Assembly: GCF_902726645.1 (NCBI RefSeq) | Contig: NZ_CACVAO010000001.1 | Coordinates: 496,001-560,000, forward strand | Origin: Halobacillus ihumii | GTDB lineage: Bacteria > Bacillota > Bacilli > Bacillales > Halobacillaceae | DNA: 64,000 bases | Reading direction: 5' to 3' | In this document: in pieces, positions 1 to 8,428 of the stretch | Layout: the number at the start of each line of letters is the position of its first letter | Position numbering within the stretch: the first letter of the stretch is position 1 | Notes under the pieces: model-generated | Databases searched by the model: none | The model's input: the letters and a program-made list of their open reading frames with translations, nothing else | Told to the model about the DNA's origin: nothing | Translations under genes and position numbers: made by a program

Positions 1-463
1 GTTTGGTCTCAATAGTAGCAACGTCCTGGCATTCTTCAGCCAGACGTTCAAGAACTTTCTGGCCAAGTTCTTTGTGGGTAATCGCACGTCCGCGGAAACG
101 AACAGATGCTTTCACCTTATCGCCTTTTGTTAAGAATTTACGAGCATTACGAAGCTTCGTATTGAAGTCATGCTCTTCAATCCCTGGGCTTAAACGAACT
201 TCTTTAAGCTTGATAATCGTTTGATTTTTACGAGCTTCTTTTTCTTTCTTTTGCTGCTCATAACGGTACTTACCGTAATCCATGATTCGGCAAACCGGAG
301 GCTTCGCATTCGGAGCCACCATGACAAGGTCAAGGTTCGCTTTTGCCGCAATGTCAAGTGCTTCATTACGGGATTTAACCCCGAGCTGCTCACCGTTTAC
401 ATCAATGAGTCTTACTTCACGTGCGCGAATTTTCTCATTAACATTCATGTTATCCTTGCTAAT
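1..463 (-). CDS. infC: Translation initiation factor IF-3 (3' end cut by window edge)
   Basis: IF-3 binds the 30S subunit and polices initiator tRNA and start-codon choice. Reading the minus strand from an ATT codon at 463-461 gives a product beginning (M)[18 protein letters not shown] and continuing through the family-typical block [22 protein letters not shown] strong ribosome binding site GGAGGTGG lies 6 nt before the ATT, and no better start is in frame. An ATT start is the known conserved start of infC and lets IF-3 repress its own translation. About 154 codons are present and the C-terminal end lies outside the window. In Bacillus infC heads the infC-rpmI-rplT operon. Confidence 0.95.
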   Translation of the reverse strand, partial: MSKDNMNVNEKIRAREVRLIDVNGEQLGVKSRNEALDIAAKANLDLVMVAPNAKPPVCRIMDYGKYRYEQQKKEKEARKNQTIIKLKEVRLSPGIEEHDFNTKLRNARKFLTKGDKVKASVRFRGRAITHKELGQKVLERLAEECQDVATIETK

Positions 464-677
464 AGTCAGCCACCTCCACATAATTTTGAAACTTATATAA
501 GATCCGTCATCGACAAGTGGTTTTGAATCCATAAAAAAAGTGTCGGCACACAGACTGCACCCACACGTTTCCCTTATAGAATACAAAGGATAAATAACCT
601 GCCAACAGCATATGTTTGCGTCGATCAGGTGAGAAGCGGGTGCTTCTTCTTGTCTCAGATCCGTTCATTCAGTTACC
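464..677 (-). ncRNA. infC-rpmI-rplT leader with L20-type attenuator
   Basis: About 214 nt of untranslated leader separate the predicted start of transcription (near 677) from the infC ATT codon. It contains the stretch CACCCGCTTCTCACCTG (near 627-643), which resembles the L20-binding leader of Bacillus infC operons, followed by an intrinsic terminator at 533-566 well before the gene. In B. subtilis, ribosomal protein L20 binds this leader and favours the terminator. The sequence shows a leader plus terminator directly; L20 control is inferred from the family. Confidence 0.75.
533..566 (-). terminator. Attenuator terminator in the infC leader
   Basis: On the minus strand GTGTGGGTGC and GTGCCGACAC pair around a 7-nt loop with one mismatch, followed by seven T residues. 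It lies about 70 nt upstream of the infC start, so it acts inside the transcript as an attenuator rather than at the end of a gene. Confidence 0.8.
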
Positions 678-683
678 TAAATA

Positions 684-712
684 ATAGTAGCACGCTGTTT
701 ACTATATGTCAA
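684..712 (-). promoter_or_regulatory. Sigma-A promoter of infC operon
   Basis: TTGACA (712-707), a 17-nt spacer and TACTAT (689-684) preceded by TGC (extended -10). The -35 is perfect. Position fits a start of transcription just upstream of the L20-type leader. Confidence 0.7.
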
Positions 713-728
713 CAGCTATTGCACGGCT

Positions 729-1145
729 TGGTTGATTTACACTTCGGGCAGTCGCTTTCCGCGGGCAACGCTTCAGCTTCCTCGGAAGCAAAAACCGCTT
801 CCTGTGGGATCTTCAGCTGTTGCTTTTCCCGCAGGAGTCGACTGCCCTACGCTTCAATCAATCGACATACCAGCGAATCTCCTGCGGGAAAGCGAAAACG
901 ACGATTTCCCGTGGTGAGCGTTCTTTGCAAGAGAGGAAGCTGTATAAACAAGGAAGTTCGGTGAAAACCGGCACGTCCAGTTCCAACACCGAACTACCCC
1001 GCGTCCTACAGGGCATGTGCCCATAGTCCCCACATTGAGCTACCTCATCTCCTGTGATGACGCGGAAAGCGTAGTGTATTCCCGAGGCCGTACTTCAGAC
1101 GCAGTTTATAGTTCTTAAAGCAACAAATTTTACGGAAAGAGCCTT
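729..1145. repeat. Composite Bacillaceae-type intergenic repeat
   Basis: The stretch between the infC promoter and thrS has no credible gene. It holds a repeat core at 746-847 with perfect inverted ends GGGCAGTCG / CGACTGCCC and internal GC-rich arms (CTTTCCGCGGG, CCCGCAGGAGTCG). A second, partial inverted copy follows near 882-920. A further structured stretch runs from 948 to 1145, with AGTTCGGTG (954-962) pairing CACCGAACT (986-994). The core is the same family as the element at 34086-34253, in the opposite orientation. Such arms are common between genes in this family of bacteria; the function is not known to me. Confidence 0.65.
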
Positions 1146-1227
1146 TCGGAAAAGCTTCATAAGATTTAACGATGAACAAGGGTAAAAGTTTCACCAAAAA
1201 GCTCAACTGGCAATACTTTTCACACCA

Positions 1228-3174
1228 CTATTTATTTAAAAGCTTTAAATCAATTTCATTACGAATTTCATCTTTAAAGGTAGACACAGTCTTCGTTTCT
1301 GATTTTTGTTCACCGTAGCGACGGACATTTACGGCATGATCTTCAATCTCTTTATCCCCAACAACGAGCTGAAATGGAATTTTTTGAGTTTGAGCTTCGC
1401 GAATCTTATATCCTATTTTTTCATTACGCTCATCCACTTCAACTCTTACACCTGCTTCTCGCAGTTCATCTTCAAGCTGTTTCGCATAGTCAAGGTGAAC
1501 CTCAGCTGAAACAGGTATGATTTTGGCTTGAACTGGGGCGAGCCAGGTTGGGAAAGCTCCTTTATACTCCTCGATTAAGAACGCCACGAATCGCTCCATC
1601 GTAGAAACAACACCGCGGTGAATAACAACCGGGCGGTGGTCCTTTCCATCCTCGCCAACATACGTCAGGTCAAATCGTTCAGGAAGATGGAAGTCCAGTT
1701 GTACAGTGGAAAGCGTTTCTTCTTTTCCAAGTGCTGTTTTTACTTGAACATCAAGTTTTGGACCATAAAACGCTGCTTCCCCTTCGGCTTCCACATATTC
1801 AAGCTCCATGTCTTCCATTGTTTCCTTTAACATAGCCTGAGCTTTGTTCCACATTTCATCATTATCTACATACTTTTCTTTATCCTCAGGATCACGATAA
1901 GAAAGCCGGAAACGATAATCATCGATACCGAAATCACGATAAACCTCTTGCACGAGACGAACGACACGTTTAAATTCATCCTTCAGCTGATCCGGCCGTG
2001 CAAAGATATGAGCATCGTTTAGGGTCATAGCGCGGACACGCTGTAAGCCAGCAAGAGCTCCCGACATCTCATGCCGGTGCATTGTTCCCAGTTCAGCAAT
2101 ACGGACAGGGAGATTACGATAACTATAAAATTCATTTTTATACACCATCATATGATGCGGGCAGTTCATCGGGCGCAGAACTAAATCTTCATTATCCATT
2201 TCTAATGTCGGGAACATATCCTCCTGATAGTGATCCCAGTGCCCACTTGTTTTATAAAGATCAACACTCCCCAGTACAGGTGTATACACATGGTCATAAC
2301 CTAAACGTTCTTCCGTATCAACTATATAACGCTCGATATTACGACGGATTGTCGCCCCTTTCGGTAACCAGAGCGGTAAACCTTGACCAACCTTTTGATT
2401 AACTGTAAACAGCCCTAGCTCCTTACCTAATTTACGATGATCTCGTTCTTTTGCTTCCTCCAGAAGGTGTAGATATTCCTCAAGCTGTGCTTTTTTCTCA
2501 AATGCTGTTCCATAAATTCGCTGTAGCATCTTGTTATCGCTGTCCCCACGCCAATAGGCACCAGAGATGTTCAGTAATTTAAATATTTTAATTTTACTCG
2601 TTTGAGGAACATGAACACCACGGCAAAGGTCGAAAAACTCCCCTTGCTTATAGATGGTAAGAGTTTCTCCTTCTGGAATATCCTGAATAAGCTCAAGTTT
2701 TAAATCATCACCAAGCTCTTTATATTTTTCTATCGCTTCTTCACGGGTCAGTTCAATTCGCTCAATCTCCAGGTTCTCATTAACAATTCGCTGCATTTCT
2801 TTCTCAATTTTCGGCAAATCCTCAGGTGTTAAGGAGACATCAAGATCGATATCGTAGTAAAATCCATTTTCAATCACAGGACCTACGCCAAGCTTGACCT
2901 CGCCATACAGACGTTTAATAGCTTGTGCCATTAAATGGGCTGTAGAATGGCGCAGGATATCAATTCCCTCCGGATTTTTATAAGTTAGAATCTCAACTGC
3001 GCCGTCCTGTTCAATGGGACGTCTCAAATCGTAATCTTGCCCATCTAATTTTATTGCTAACGATTGTTTTTTCAGCCCTGGCGAAATCGACTGGGCGATC
3101 TCTTCTCCAGTTGTTCCTACAGGAAATTCCTTTTTATTACCGTCTGGAAATGTAATGTAAATTACTTCTGCCAT
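1228..3174 (-). CDS. thrS: Threonyl-tRNA synthetase
   Basis: This class II synthetase charges tRNA-Thr in the cytoplasm. The 648 residues match the usual length (about 640). The order is an N-terminal TGS domain (1-62), the second additional editing domain (about 170-220), the catalytic core (about 270-535) and the anticodon-binding domain (about 540-640). The zinc ligands of the active site are visible as Cys in RPMNCPHH, His in DAHIF and His in IHRGVVST. The start ATG is preceded by AAGGAGTGG. It is transcribed alone behind a T-box leader. Confidence 0.98.
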   Translation of the reverse strand: MAEVIYITFPDGNKKEFPVGTTGEEIAQSISPGLKKQSLAIKLDGQDYDLRRPIEQDGAVEILTYKNPEGIDILRHSTAHLMAQAIKRLYGEVKLGVGPVIENGFYYDIDLDVSLTPEDLPKIEKEMQRIVNENLEIERIELTREEAIEKYKELGDDLKLELIQDIPEGETLTIYKQGEFFDLCRGVHVPQTSKIKIFKLLNISGAYWRGDSDNKMLQRIYGTAFEKKAQLEEYLHLLEEAKERDHRKLGKELGLFTVNQKVGQGLPLWLPKGATIRRNIERYIVDTEERLGYDHVYTPVLGSVDLYKTSGHWDHYQEDMFPTLEMDNEDLVLRPMNCPHHMMVYKNEFYSYRNLPVRIAELGTMHRHEMSGALAGLQRVRAMTLNDAHIFARPDQLKDEFKRVVRLVQEVYRDFGIDDYRFRLSYRDPEDKEKYVDNDEMWNKAQAMLKETMEDMELEYVEAEGEAAFYGPKLDVQVKTALGKEETLSTVQLDFHLPERFDLTYVGEDGKDHRPVVIHRGVVSTMERFVAFLIEEYKGAFPTWLAPVQAKIIPVSAEVHLDYAKQLEDELREAGVRVEVDERNEKIGYKIREAQTQKIPFQLVVGDKEIEDHAVNVRRYGEQKSETKTVSTFKDEIRNEIDLKLLNK

Positions 3175-3191
3175 GTTGCCACTCCTTTTTT

Positions 3192-3466
3192 CATAAAATT
3201 AAAAACACGCTCGCCCCTTCTGCTAATAAAGCAAAAGGGGCGAGCGTGTTTACTCGCGGTTCCACCCATTTCCCACAAAAAACTCTTTGTGGCTTCATTC
3301 ATCCTTAACGCGGACCAAACGCTGTTTACTACTCATTTCTTTTCATAAACAGAGCTCAGAGGTGGTAAACAGCTAATTCGTCAAGGAAGAGTTTTCAGCC
3401 GATGACTCTTCTCTCTATTCAAGCGTCCATTAGAGTTCTTGTCCTCATCAGTGCAGTTAAATATAT
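3192..3466 (-). ncRNA. T-box riboswitch for thrS
   Basis: The leader carries the T-box sequence TGGGTGGAACCGCG (3268-3255), which contacts the tRNA acceptor end, followed by a strong terminator at 3201-3251 with a GC-rich stem and T run. Upstream, around 3360-3375, the minus strand reads GCTGTTTACCACCTCTGAGC, offering an ACC threonine specifier codon. Uncharged tRNA-Thr is expected to stabilise the antiterminator and raise thrS expression. Confidence 0.93.
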
Positions 3467-3472
3467 GTAGGT

Positions 3473-3501
3473 ATTATAGCGGTAAACAAGAACGAAATCA
3501 A
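3473..3501 (-). promoter_or_regulatory. Sigma-A promoter of thrS
   Basis: TTGATT (3501-3496), 17-nt spacer, TATAAT (3478-3473). The -35 box overlaps the last codons of ytxC. Transcription would start near 3466, at the head of the T-box. Confidence 0.7.
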
Positions 3502-4328
3502 GCCCAATCGAAAGGAAATTCCGAATGGGGCTTACAGGACGCTTTTTCTTCAAACAAATTTGTCAGCAAATCAAGCTTTGAATCTTCCAAGTGGTCAGAA
3601 TAAATAATAAGCTCGTCCGGTGCAAAAATAAGAGCTGGGGTAATTCCAAAATTAATTGGTAATTGTGTTAGAAAAGGGTCTGGATATTGCTTTAAATAAA
3701 GAATGAGTTCATCCCGACTTACCTTATTTCCTTCATCATGAAAGTAATGAAGCGTATCGTCATGGAATACATGTAACACCTGAACTCCCGTGTCTCTATT
3801 ATTGATCCCACGCCTCCATGAATCAACCATTAGTTGATGAGCCTCTTCCAGCTTGTATTCATCCAATACCTTCCCTGTGAAATCCACTAATTCTTCATAT
3901 ATTTCTTCCAGACAAAAAGCACTTAACCAGTCAAAATCAACATAAAAACGGCCAGATAGCTTTTTACTTACACATGTTTCGATCACCTTTTCTAAATCAG
4001 GGATTATAATTCCTGCTGGAGGTTCCAGCCTGAGCTCATTGCTTAACTCTATAATCCGTTTGATTTCCTGCTTTTCTTTATAGTGGAATACATGCTTGAG
4101 TACACCCTCTGTCCATGGTGACAGCTTTTGATCCGTAATCACTCTTGTCACACTTTGAACAAAGTCATAAAAAACCTCACTCAACGTCAGCTCAGTTTCT
4201 ATTAATAACTTGTTATGTGAGATATCCTTAACCATCCATGGGCAGGAGTCATCTATTTGAAGTTCTGTAATCACCTGATGGAAATAAAAAGCCACTTTTC
4301 GACTGGAAAACTGTATACATACCAACAC
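3498..4328 (-). CDS. ytxC: YtxC-like sporulation-associated protein
   Basis: The 276-residue product resembles the YtxC family of spore-formers, which sits between dnaI and thrS in Bacillus. It has no membrane segment or recognisable catalytic motif; the central part (about 90-190) is rich in charged helices. Its biochemical role is unknown to me; the link to sporulation is a family annotation. The frame opens with GTG at 4328 directly followed by TTG at 4325; the site GAGGGGGA lies 4 nt from the first and 7 from the second, so either may be used. Confidence 0.8.
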   Translation of the reverse strand: MLVCIQFSSRKVAFYFHQVITELQIDDSCPWMVKDISHNKLLIETELTLSEVFYDFVQSVTRVITDQKLSPWTEGVLKHVFHYKEKQEIKRIIELSNELRLEPPAGIIIPDLEKVIETCVSKKLSGRFYVDFDWLSAFCLEEIYEELVDFTGKVLDEYKLEEAHQLMVDSWRRGINNRDTGVQVLHVFHDDTLHYFHDEGNKVSRDELILYLKQYPDPFLTQLPINFGITPALIFAPDELIIYSDHLEDSKLDLLTNLFEEKASCKPHSEFPFDWA

Positions 4329-4421
4329 ACTTCCCCCTCATCACAAAAACATCCCCACCTTCAGTGAGCATTTATTAGACTATTACGTCTTATACATATG
4401 ATAAGAAGGAATGAAACATGC

Positions 4422-5357
4422 CTATTGACCTCGTCGATTCTGTCCCTCAACAGGAACACTATCACTTAACTGCCGTACACGTTCTGTAATTCTCTGGGCT
4501 TTAACCTGGTCAATATCTCCTCGGTTGCTCGTCATTAAAACTTTCTCCAGTTCATTAAGCGAATAATTAGAAGTGAAAAATACCGGGAGGCGTTCCATCA
4601 TTCGATATTGTAATATGGACCCCAGAATTTCGTCTCGAAACCAGGCAGATTGAGATTCTGCCCCTATATCATCCAGCATGAGCACAGGTGTTTTTTTAAA
4701 GGCATCAATCTTGTTATTCATAGAATCATCTTTTATGGAGGCTTTCATCTCCCGAACAAATTCAGGCATATAGATTACCATCGAAGCAATATTTTTTTTC
4801 ATTAACTCGTTTGCAATGACACCTAGAAAAAAAGTCTTTCCCACTCCAAACGGGCCGTGAAAATACAACCCCTTGCTCGGAAGCTGCTCATCTATTTTTT
4901 CAAGGTACTGCACGGTATTTTGGATAGCCTGGCCGCGAGCATCATCATTAAAGTCTAACCGCTCAAGATTAGCTTCCAAAATTTCCTTTGGAATATGAAG
5001 GCTGCTTATTAAAGAGCGCTGATGCCGTTGTTGTTCTTGCTGCAGTTCTTTACGACATTTATTATAGACAAGCTTGATCTCTGTACCTGTCACCTCTAAC
5101 TGAGGAACGTGGCCTGGTAGAATATTGATACATGCTTCGCGAGAAGGACACTTTTCACAGTCCTTTGACTGTGTTTGGTACTCATATAGTTTAATGAGCT
5201 GTTTTTCCAGCACGTCTTCAGTTAGGGAAGGATGGTCCCTGACCAGCTGTTTTATCTCTGTTGAATTCAGAACTTCCCGCTTCATATGGCTTAAACGTTG
5301 TTGAAATTGTTTATGATTTCGCATCCACTTTTGTAAAGATTGTTGAATGGGTTCCAC
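4422..5357 (-). CDS. dnaI: Primosomal helicase loader DnaI
   Basis: DnaI is the AAA+ loader that places the replicative helicase DnaC onto DNA with DnaB and DnaD. The N-terminal half carries a zinc-binding pattern (C67, C70, C76, H83) and the C-terminal half carries Walker A GPFGVGKT (168-175) and Walker B VLMLDD (225-230). Its 311 residues equal the B. subtilis length. The GTG start lies 14 nt after the dnaB stop, and its ribosome binding site GAGGTG overlaps that stop, which points to coupled translation. Confidence 0.96.
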   Translation of the reverse strand: MEPIQQSLQKWMRNHKQFQQRLSHMKREVLNSTEIKQLVRDHPSLTEDVLEKQLIKLYEYQTQSKDCEKCPSREACINILPGHVPQLEVTGTEIKLVYNKCRKELQQEQQRHQRSLISSLHIPKEILEANLERLDFNDDARGQAIQNTVQYLEKIDEQLPSKGLYFHGPFGVGKTFFLGVIANELMKKNIASMVIYMPEFVREMKASIKDDSMNNKIDAFKKTPVLMLDDIGAESQSAWFRDEILGSILQYRMMERLPVFFTSNYSLNELEKVLMTSNRGDIDQVKAQRITERVRQLSDSVPVEGQNRRGQ

Positions 5358-5370
5358 GAATTACTACACC

Positions 5371-6717
5371 TCACGATCCATTTCCTTTATTCGACAGCTT
5401 ACGTATCCGCTCAGCAATATCCTGCTTGTTGATCTGAACCGCAGGCTGTTTCTCTTTAGGCTCCCCGCGCTTCTTAAACCAATCCGGGATAACTTCCTGA
5501 TTGTTTTTCCGATATGTGTTCTTTTGTTTTCCCCATTGCTGATACTTCTGATGTTCAGCCTTGGCCAGGTTCATTGCCTGTCTTACAGTAGATACATTCT
5601 TACGTGCCCAATGACTGGCGATCTTTTCAAGATAAGGTTTCGATAATTTCATATCCGTTTTTAACAACACATAGTGAATCAGTACATTCATAACCCCGGG
5701 CTTGAGGCCTTGTTCCGTCATAATATCGCGGATTATTTTCATTTCCTGTTCAGAGGCTTGATTACCGCTAGATAAATCCTCTAACAGTTCCCTTGGTGAG
5801 ATTTCCTCGAGTAATTGAATAAATTGCTCTTCCTTACTCCCAGATTCTTGGCTGGAGCCAGGAACTTTTTCACGCTCGTCAATACTTCCATTGTCTCCAG
5901 CGGGACGATCTTTTATAAAGTCATGACAGGCAGCTTTAAGTTCCTCGACAATCAATTCATTCTCCTCATTAATCGCCCAGATAATCGCCCGTTCAATTTC
6001 ACTGGACGTTAAGTTATATAACGCTACAAGCTGTGAAATAATCCGGCGGTGATCCCCTGTAAGAATCTTTTCACTCGGATACATTCTCTGCTTTAAGGCA
6101 TGATGCAGCCAATTAAAATCTACACGGCTGTCCAAAATGGCCGGCCCGCGAGTTCCAGTACCCTCTCTTCGCTGCGCTGATTGTTTTTGCTGATCCAATA
6201 AAGCTGAAGAGGGGTAGACTCCATGAAATACACGATCAAATGTCTCCGTTACTTCTTCATAATCTTCCAAAGAAATAGAGGGCTTAGAAAAACGACTGCG
6301 CAATGAATTAAATTTATCTTCACCCATCTCATGTCTCAACAACAAGGAAAGCATATCATCATTAAAAAATTCCTCCGGGGAAAATGGGGATCTGATTTCA
6401 TATAGGTAAACAGTTGTTGATTCCTTTTTAGATAAATATGTTCGCAATAGACCTAACGCCTCGAGCTTTTGCCTGGCCTTATAGATTTGATCTAAAGGGG
6501 TCGACAGAAATGCCATGACTGCATGGTGGGATTGGACAAGCCCCTGGTCGCACGTTTCCTCTTCATTTACTAAAAATTGATATAAGGAAATAGCAAGCTT
6601 TCCTATTAGAGGTTGATATAAATGGGTTAACGACGATTGAGCGGATTGAGGAGCTGAACCTGTTTGAATGATTGTAAATCCGTCTATTGGTAAAAGCTTT
6701 CCTATATATCGATCCAT
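5371..6717 (-). CDS. dnaB: Replication initiation and membrane attachment protein DnaB
   Basis: Firmicute DnaB helps remodel the origin and recruits DnaI-helicase. The 448 residues fit the two-domain DnaB/DnaD-type family, with the C-terminal DnaD-like helical domain around residues 300-430. The frame is open 22 codons further upstream, but ATG at 6717 has AAAGGGGGGATC at good spacing, and (M)DRYIGKLLPIDGF is the likely true N-terminus. nrdR ends 49 nt upstream, so nrdR-dnaB-dnaI probably form one operon. Confidence 0.93.
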   Translation of the reverse strand: MDRYIGKLLPIDGFTIIQTGSAPQSAQSSLTHLYQPLIGKLAISLYQFLVNEEETCDQGLVQSHHAVMAFLSTPLDQIYKARQKLEALGLLRTYLSKKESTTVYLYEIRSPFSPEEFFNDDMLSLLLRHEMGEDKFNSLRSRFSKPSISLEDYEEVTETFDRVFHGVYPSSALLDQQKQSAQRREGTGTRGPAILDSRVDFNWLHHALKQRMYPSEKILTGDHRRIISQLVALYNLTSSEIERAIIWAINEENELIVEELKAACHDFIKDRPAGDNGSIDEREKVPGSSQESGSKEEQFIQLLEEISPRELLEDLSSGNQASEQEMKIIRDIMTEQGLKPGVMNVLIHYVLLKTDMKLSKPYLEKIASHWARKNVSTVRQAMNLAKAEHQKYQQWGKQKNTYRKNNQEVIPDWFKKRGEPKEKQPAVQINKQDIAERIRKLSNKGNGS

Positions 6718-6766
6718 GGGTAAGATCCCCCCTTTATCTGAAAAAGAAAATGAGCCACAGTCCGGC

Positions 6767-7231
6767 TCATCCTTTATCTTCATGTTTAATTAATTCTTTC
6801 AGTTCATCTATAAAAACATTAATATCTTTAAATTGACGATATACTGAGGCAAAACGAACATAAGCAACCTCATCAATTCCTGAAAGGCGCCCCATAATCA
6901 TTTCACCAATATCCTTGCTTTGTACTTCTGAGACTCCGCGATTTCTCAATTCCTTCTCAATATCAAGAGTCACAGCTTCCAATTTTTCAACAGCAACCGG
7001 TCTTTTTTCACAAGCACGTATTAGTCCACGCATAAGTTTCTCACGGCTGAATTCTTCTCTAGTTCCTTCTTTTTTTACGACGATTAAGGGAACTTCCTCA
7101 ATCCTTTCAAAGGTCGTAAAACGAAAATCACACTGTTCACATTCCCTTCTCCGCCTGATCGAATGTCCTTCCTCGATTGGCCTCGAATCCAGCACCTTCG
7201 TACTTTTATAGTGGCAATTTGGGCATTTCAA
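6767..7231 (-). CDS. nrdR: Transcriptional repressor NrdR
   Basis: NrdR represses ribonucleotide reductase genes in response to nucleotides. The N-terminal zinc ribbon is complete (C3, C6, C31, C34), followed by an ATP-cone domain (about 46-136). A GTG lies 5 codons upstream at 7246, but it has no ribosome binding site. TTG at 7231 has GTGGAG 9 nt upstream and gives the family-typical start MKCPNC with 154 residues, so I chose it. Confidence 0.95.
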   Translation of the reverse strand: MKCPNCHYKSTKVLDSRPIEEGHSIRRRRECEQCDFRFTTFERIEEVPLIVVKKEGTREEFSREKLMRGLIRACEKRPVAVEKLEAVTLDIEKELRNRGVSEVQSKDIGEMIMGRLSGIDEVAYVRFASVYRQFKDINVFIDELKELIKHEDKG

Positions 7232-7264
7232 TACAATCAACTCCACATGTTCTTCGATTCATTC

Positions 7265-7645
7265 TCATCTTTCCGACGATTTCAGGGAAGGAAACTGACG
7301 ATCAAGCTGTTCATAAAGCTGAAGAATTAATCTGTCGCTGAATCCAAAGTCTACTGGGCCGCCTGAATCACTCGTCACAGAAAAATCAACAGAGGTTTGA
7401 AATGGGCGCACCATAATAATGGTTGCTACGATAAAAGCTTTTCTGCTTCCCTTATAGTTCACAGTAATCTCACCACGTTCATTTGAAACAGCTGCTTTCT
7501 CGGAAGGAGCAGGAAATAAATCTATTACCGCTCTGAACACATCATCCTTCTTGGCTTTATAATAGTGTGTCTTGAGTCTCTTATCATGAGGATCTTCCCC
7601 TGTTTCTGCATGATTACTTAAATACCTGGAAATAAATGATTTCAC
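7265..7645 (-). CDS. Conserved protein of unknown function between nrdR and speD
   Basis: The 126-residue soluble protein has no signal peptide or membrane segment. A lysine-rich N-terminus is followed by a predicted alpha/beta stretch with VDFGFSDRLILQLYEQLDRQ near the end, faintly similar to DUF1499-type proteins; this resemblance is weak. B. subtilis has no gene here as I recall, so it is an insertion relative to that order. GTG start at 7645 with GAAGGAG 8 nt upstream. nrdR begins 34 nt downstream, so they may be co-transcribed. Confidence 0.75.
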   Translation of the reverse strand: MKSFISRYLSNHAETGEDPHDKRLKTHYYKAKKDDVFRAVIDLFPAPSEKAAVSNERGEITVNYKGSRKAFIVATIIMVRPFQTSVDFSVTSDSGGPVDFGFSDRLILQLYEQLDRQFPSLKSSER

Positions 7646-7775
7646 ATACCTTACTCCTTCAAAACAAATTCGACATCATCTGATTATATTTTAACACGTT
7701 TTAGTAAAAAGAAAAGTGAAGGTTACCGAGGAAGGCACGGAACTTGAAAGGTGTAATCATGACCAATTCAACCAA

Positions 7776-7808
7776 CAAAAAAGCCGCACAGCATAAACTG
7801 TACGACTT
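7776..7808 (-). terminator. Terminator after speD
   Basis: On the minus strand AAGTCGTACAG and CTGTGCGGCTT pair (two G-T pairs) around a 6-nt loop and run into TTTTTTG, 9 nt after the speD stop. Confidence 0.8.
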
Positions 7809-7816
7809 CAAAATCC

Positions 7817-8194
7817 CTATAGAGCACGAGACTGCTGCACTTCAACAGGCCCCATTCCTCTTGGAACTTCCACTGTTTCATTGCGGCCAGCCTCTAACGC
7901 TTTGATAATAAATTCTGCTGCAACATTAGGGTCGATACGATCACCACAAGTATACACATCAATACTTGCATATCCATGCTCTGGAAAGCTATGGATCGTT
8001 AAATGTGACTCTGAAATAATAACAACCCCGCTGACCCCGTGTGGAGCAAATTTATGAAAGGCAACTTCCCTCACTTCCGCTCCTGCTTTAAGTGCTGCAT
8101 CTACAAAAGTTTGTTCGATATATGACATATCGTTTAATTTATCTTCATTACAATCCCATAATTCGGCAATAACATGTCTTCCCATTGTATCCAT
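7817..8194 (-). CDS. speD: S-adenosylmethionine decarboxylase proenzyme
   Basis: SpeD makes the aminopropyl donor for spermidine synthesis. The proenzyme cleaves itself to form a pyruvoyl cofactor; the site is visible as [10 protein letters not shown], with cleavage expected between E62 and S63, plus the catalytic H68 and C83. At 125 residues it matches the short bacterial class (126 in B. subtilis). It is preceded by a 132-nt structured leader and has its own promoter, so it need not depend on gapB transcription. A polyamine-synthase-like gene lies at 38949-40499, but its function need not be spermidine synthesis. Confidence 0.97.
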   Translation of the reverse strand: MDTMGRHVIAELWDCNEDKLNDMSYIEQTFVDAALKAGAEVREVAFHKFAPHGVSGVVIISESHLTIHSFPEHGYASIDVYTCGDRIDPNVAAEFIIKALEAGRNETVEVPRGMGPVEVQQSRAL

Positions 8195-8361
8195 TTTAGG
8201 ATCCCCCTTTTGATCAGTAGCAAATTCACTTCCAAATGTCCAACATGCTCTACCACGGGGGAAAGTTAGTCCTGAGAGGTCCTAACCCTTTGAGCAGACA
8301 TGAGGTCAAATAATATTCAGAAGTTCAAAAAAAGTATATATGGTTTCCTGCATTAATGCAA
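8195..8361 (-). promoter_or_regulatory. speD promoter, palindromic operator and structured leader
   Basis: A promoter TTGCAT (8361-8356), 17-nt spacer, TATACT (8338-8333) predicts a start near 8326 and a 132-nt leader. The perfect palindrome TGCATTAATGCA (8349-8360) overlaps the -35 and could be an operator. The leader contains a hairpin at 8265-8286 in which GTTAG pairs CTAAC and CCT pairs AGG around a CTC loop. I do not recognise a named riboswitch here. Confidence 0.5.
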
Positions 8362-8428
8362 GACACATTTTCTATTCTCTCACGGGGTGGTTCCCATTAT
8401 AGATACAAAGACATGTTAATTCCACTAA

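Noticed and set aside
629..964. 111-codon plus-strand frame upstream of infC
   Set aside because: It runs through the infC promoter and repeat DNA and has no family resemblance.
948..1000. Resemblance of GGTGAAAACCGGCACGTCC to group II intron domain V
   Set aside because: The GAAA loop and CACGTCC side look similar, but the 5' strand of domain V, the intron 5' end and a maturase gene are missing. I keep it as part of an unexplained repeat.
2082..2402. 106-codon plus-strand frame inside thrS
   Set aside because: It is a shadow of the well-conserved thrS frame and has no ribosome binding site.
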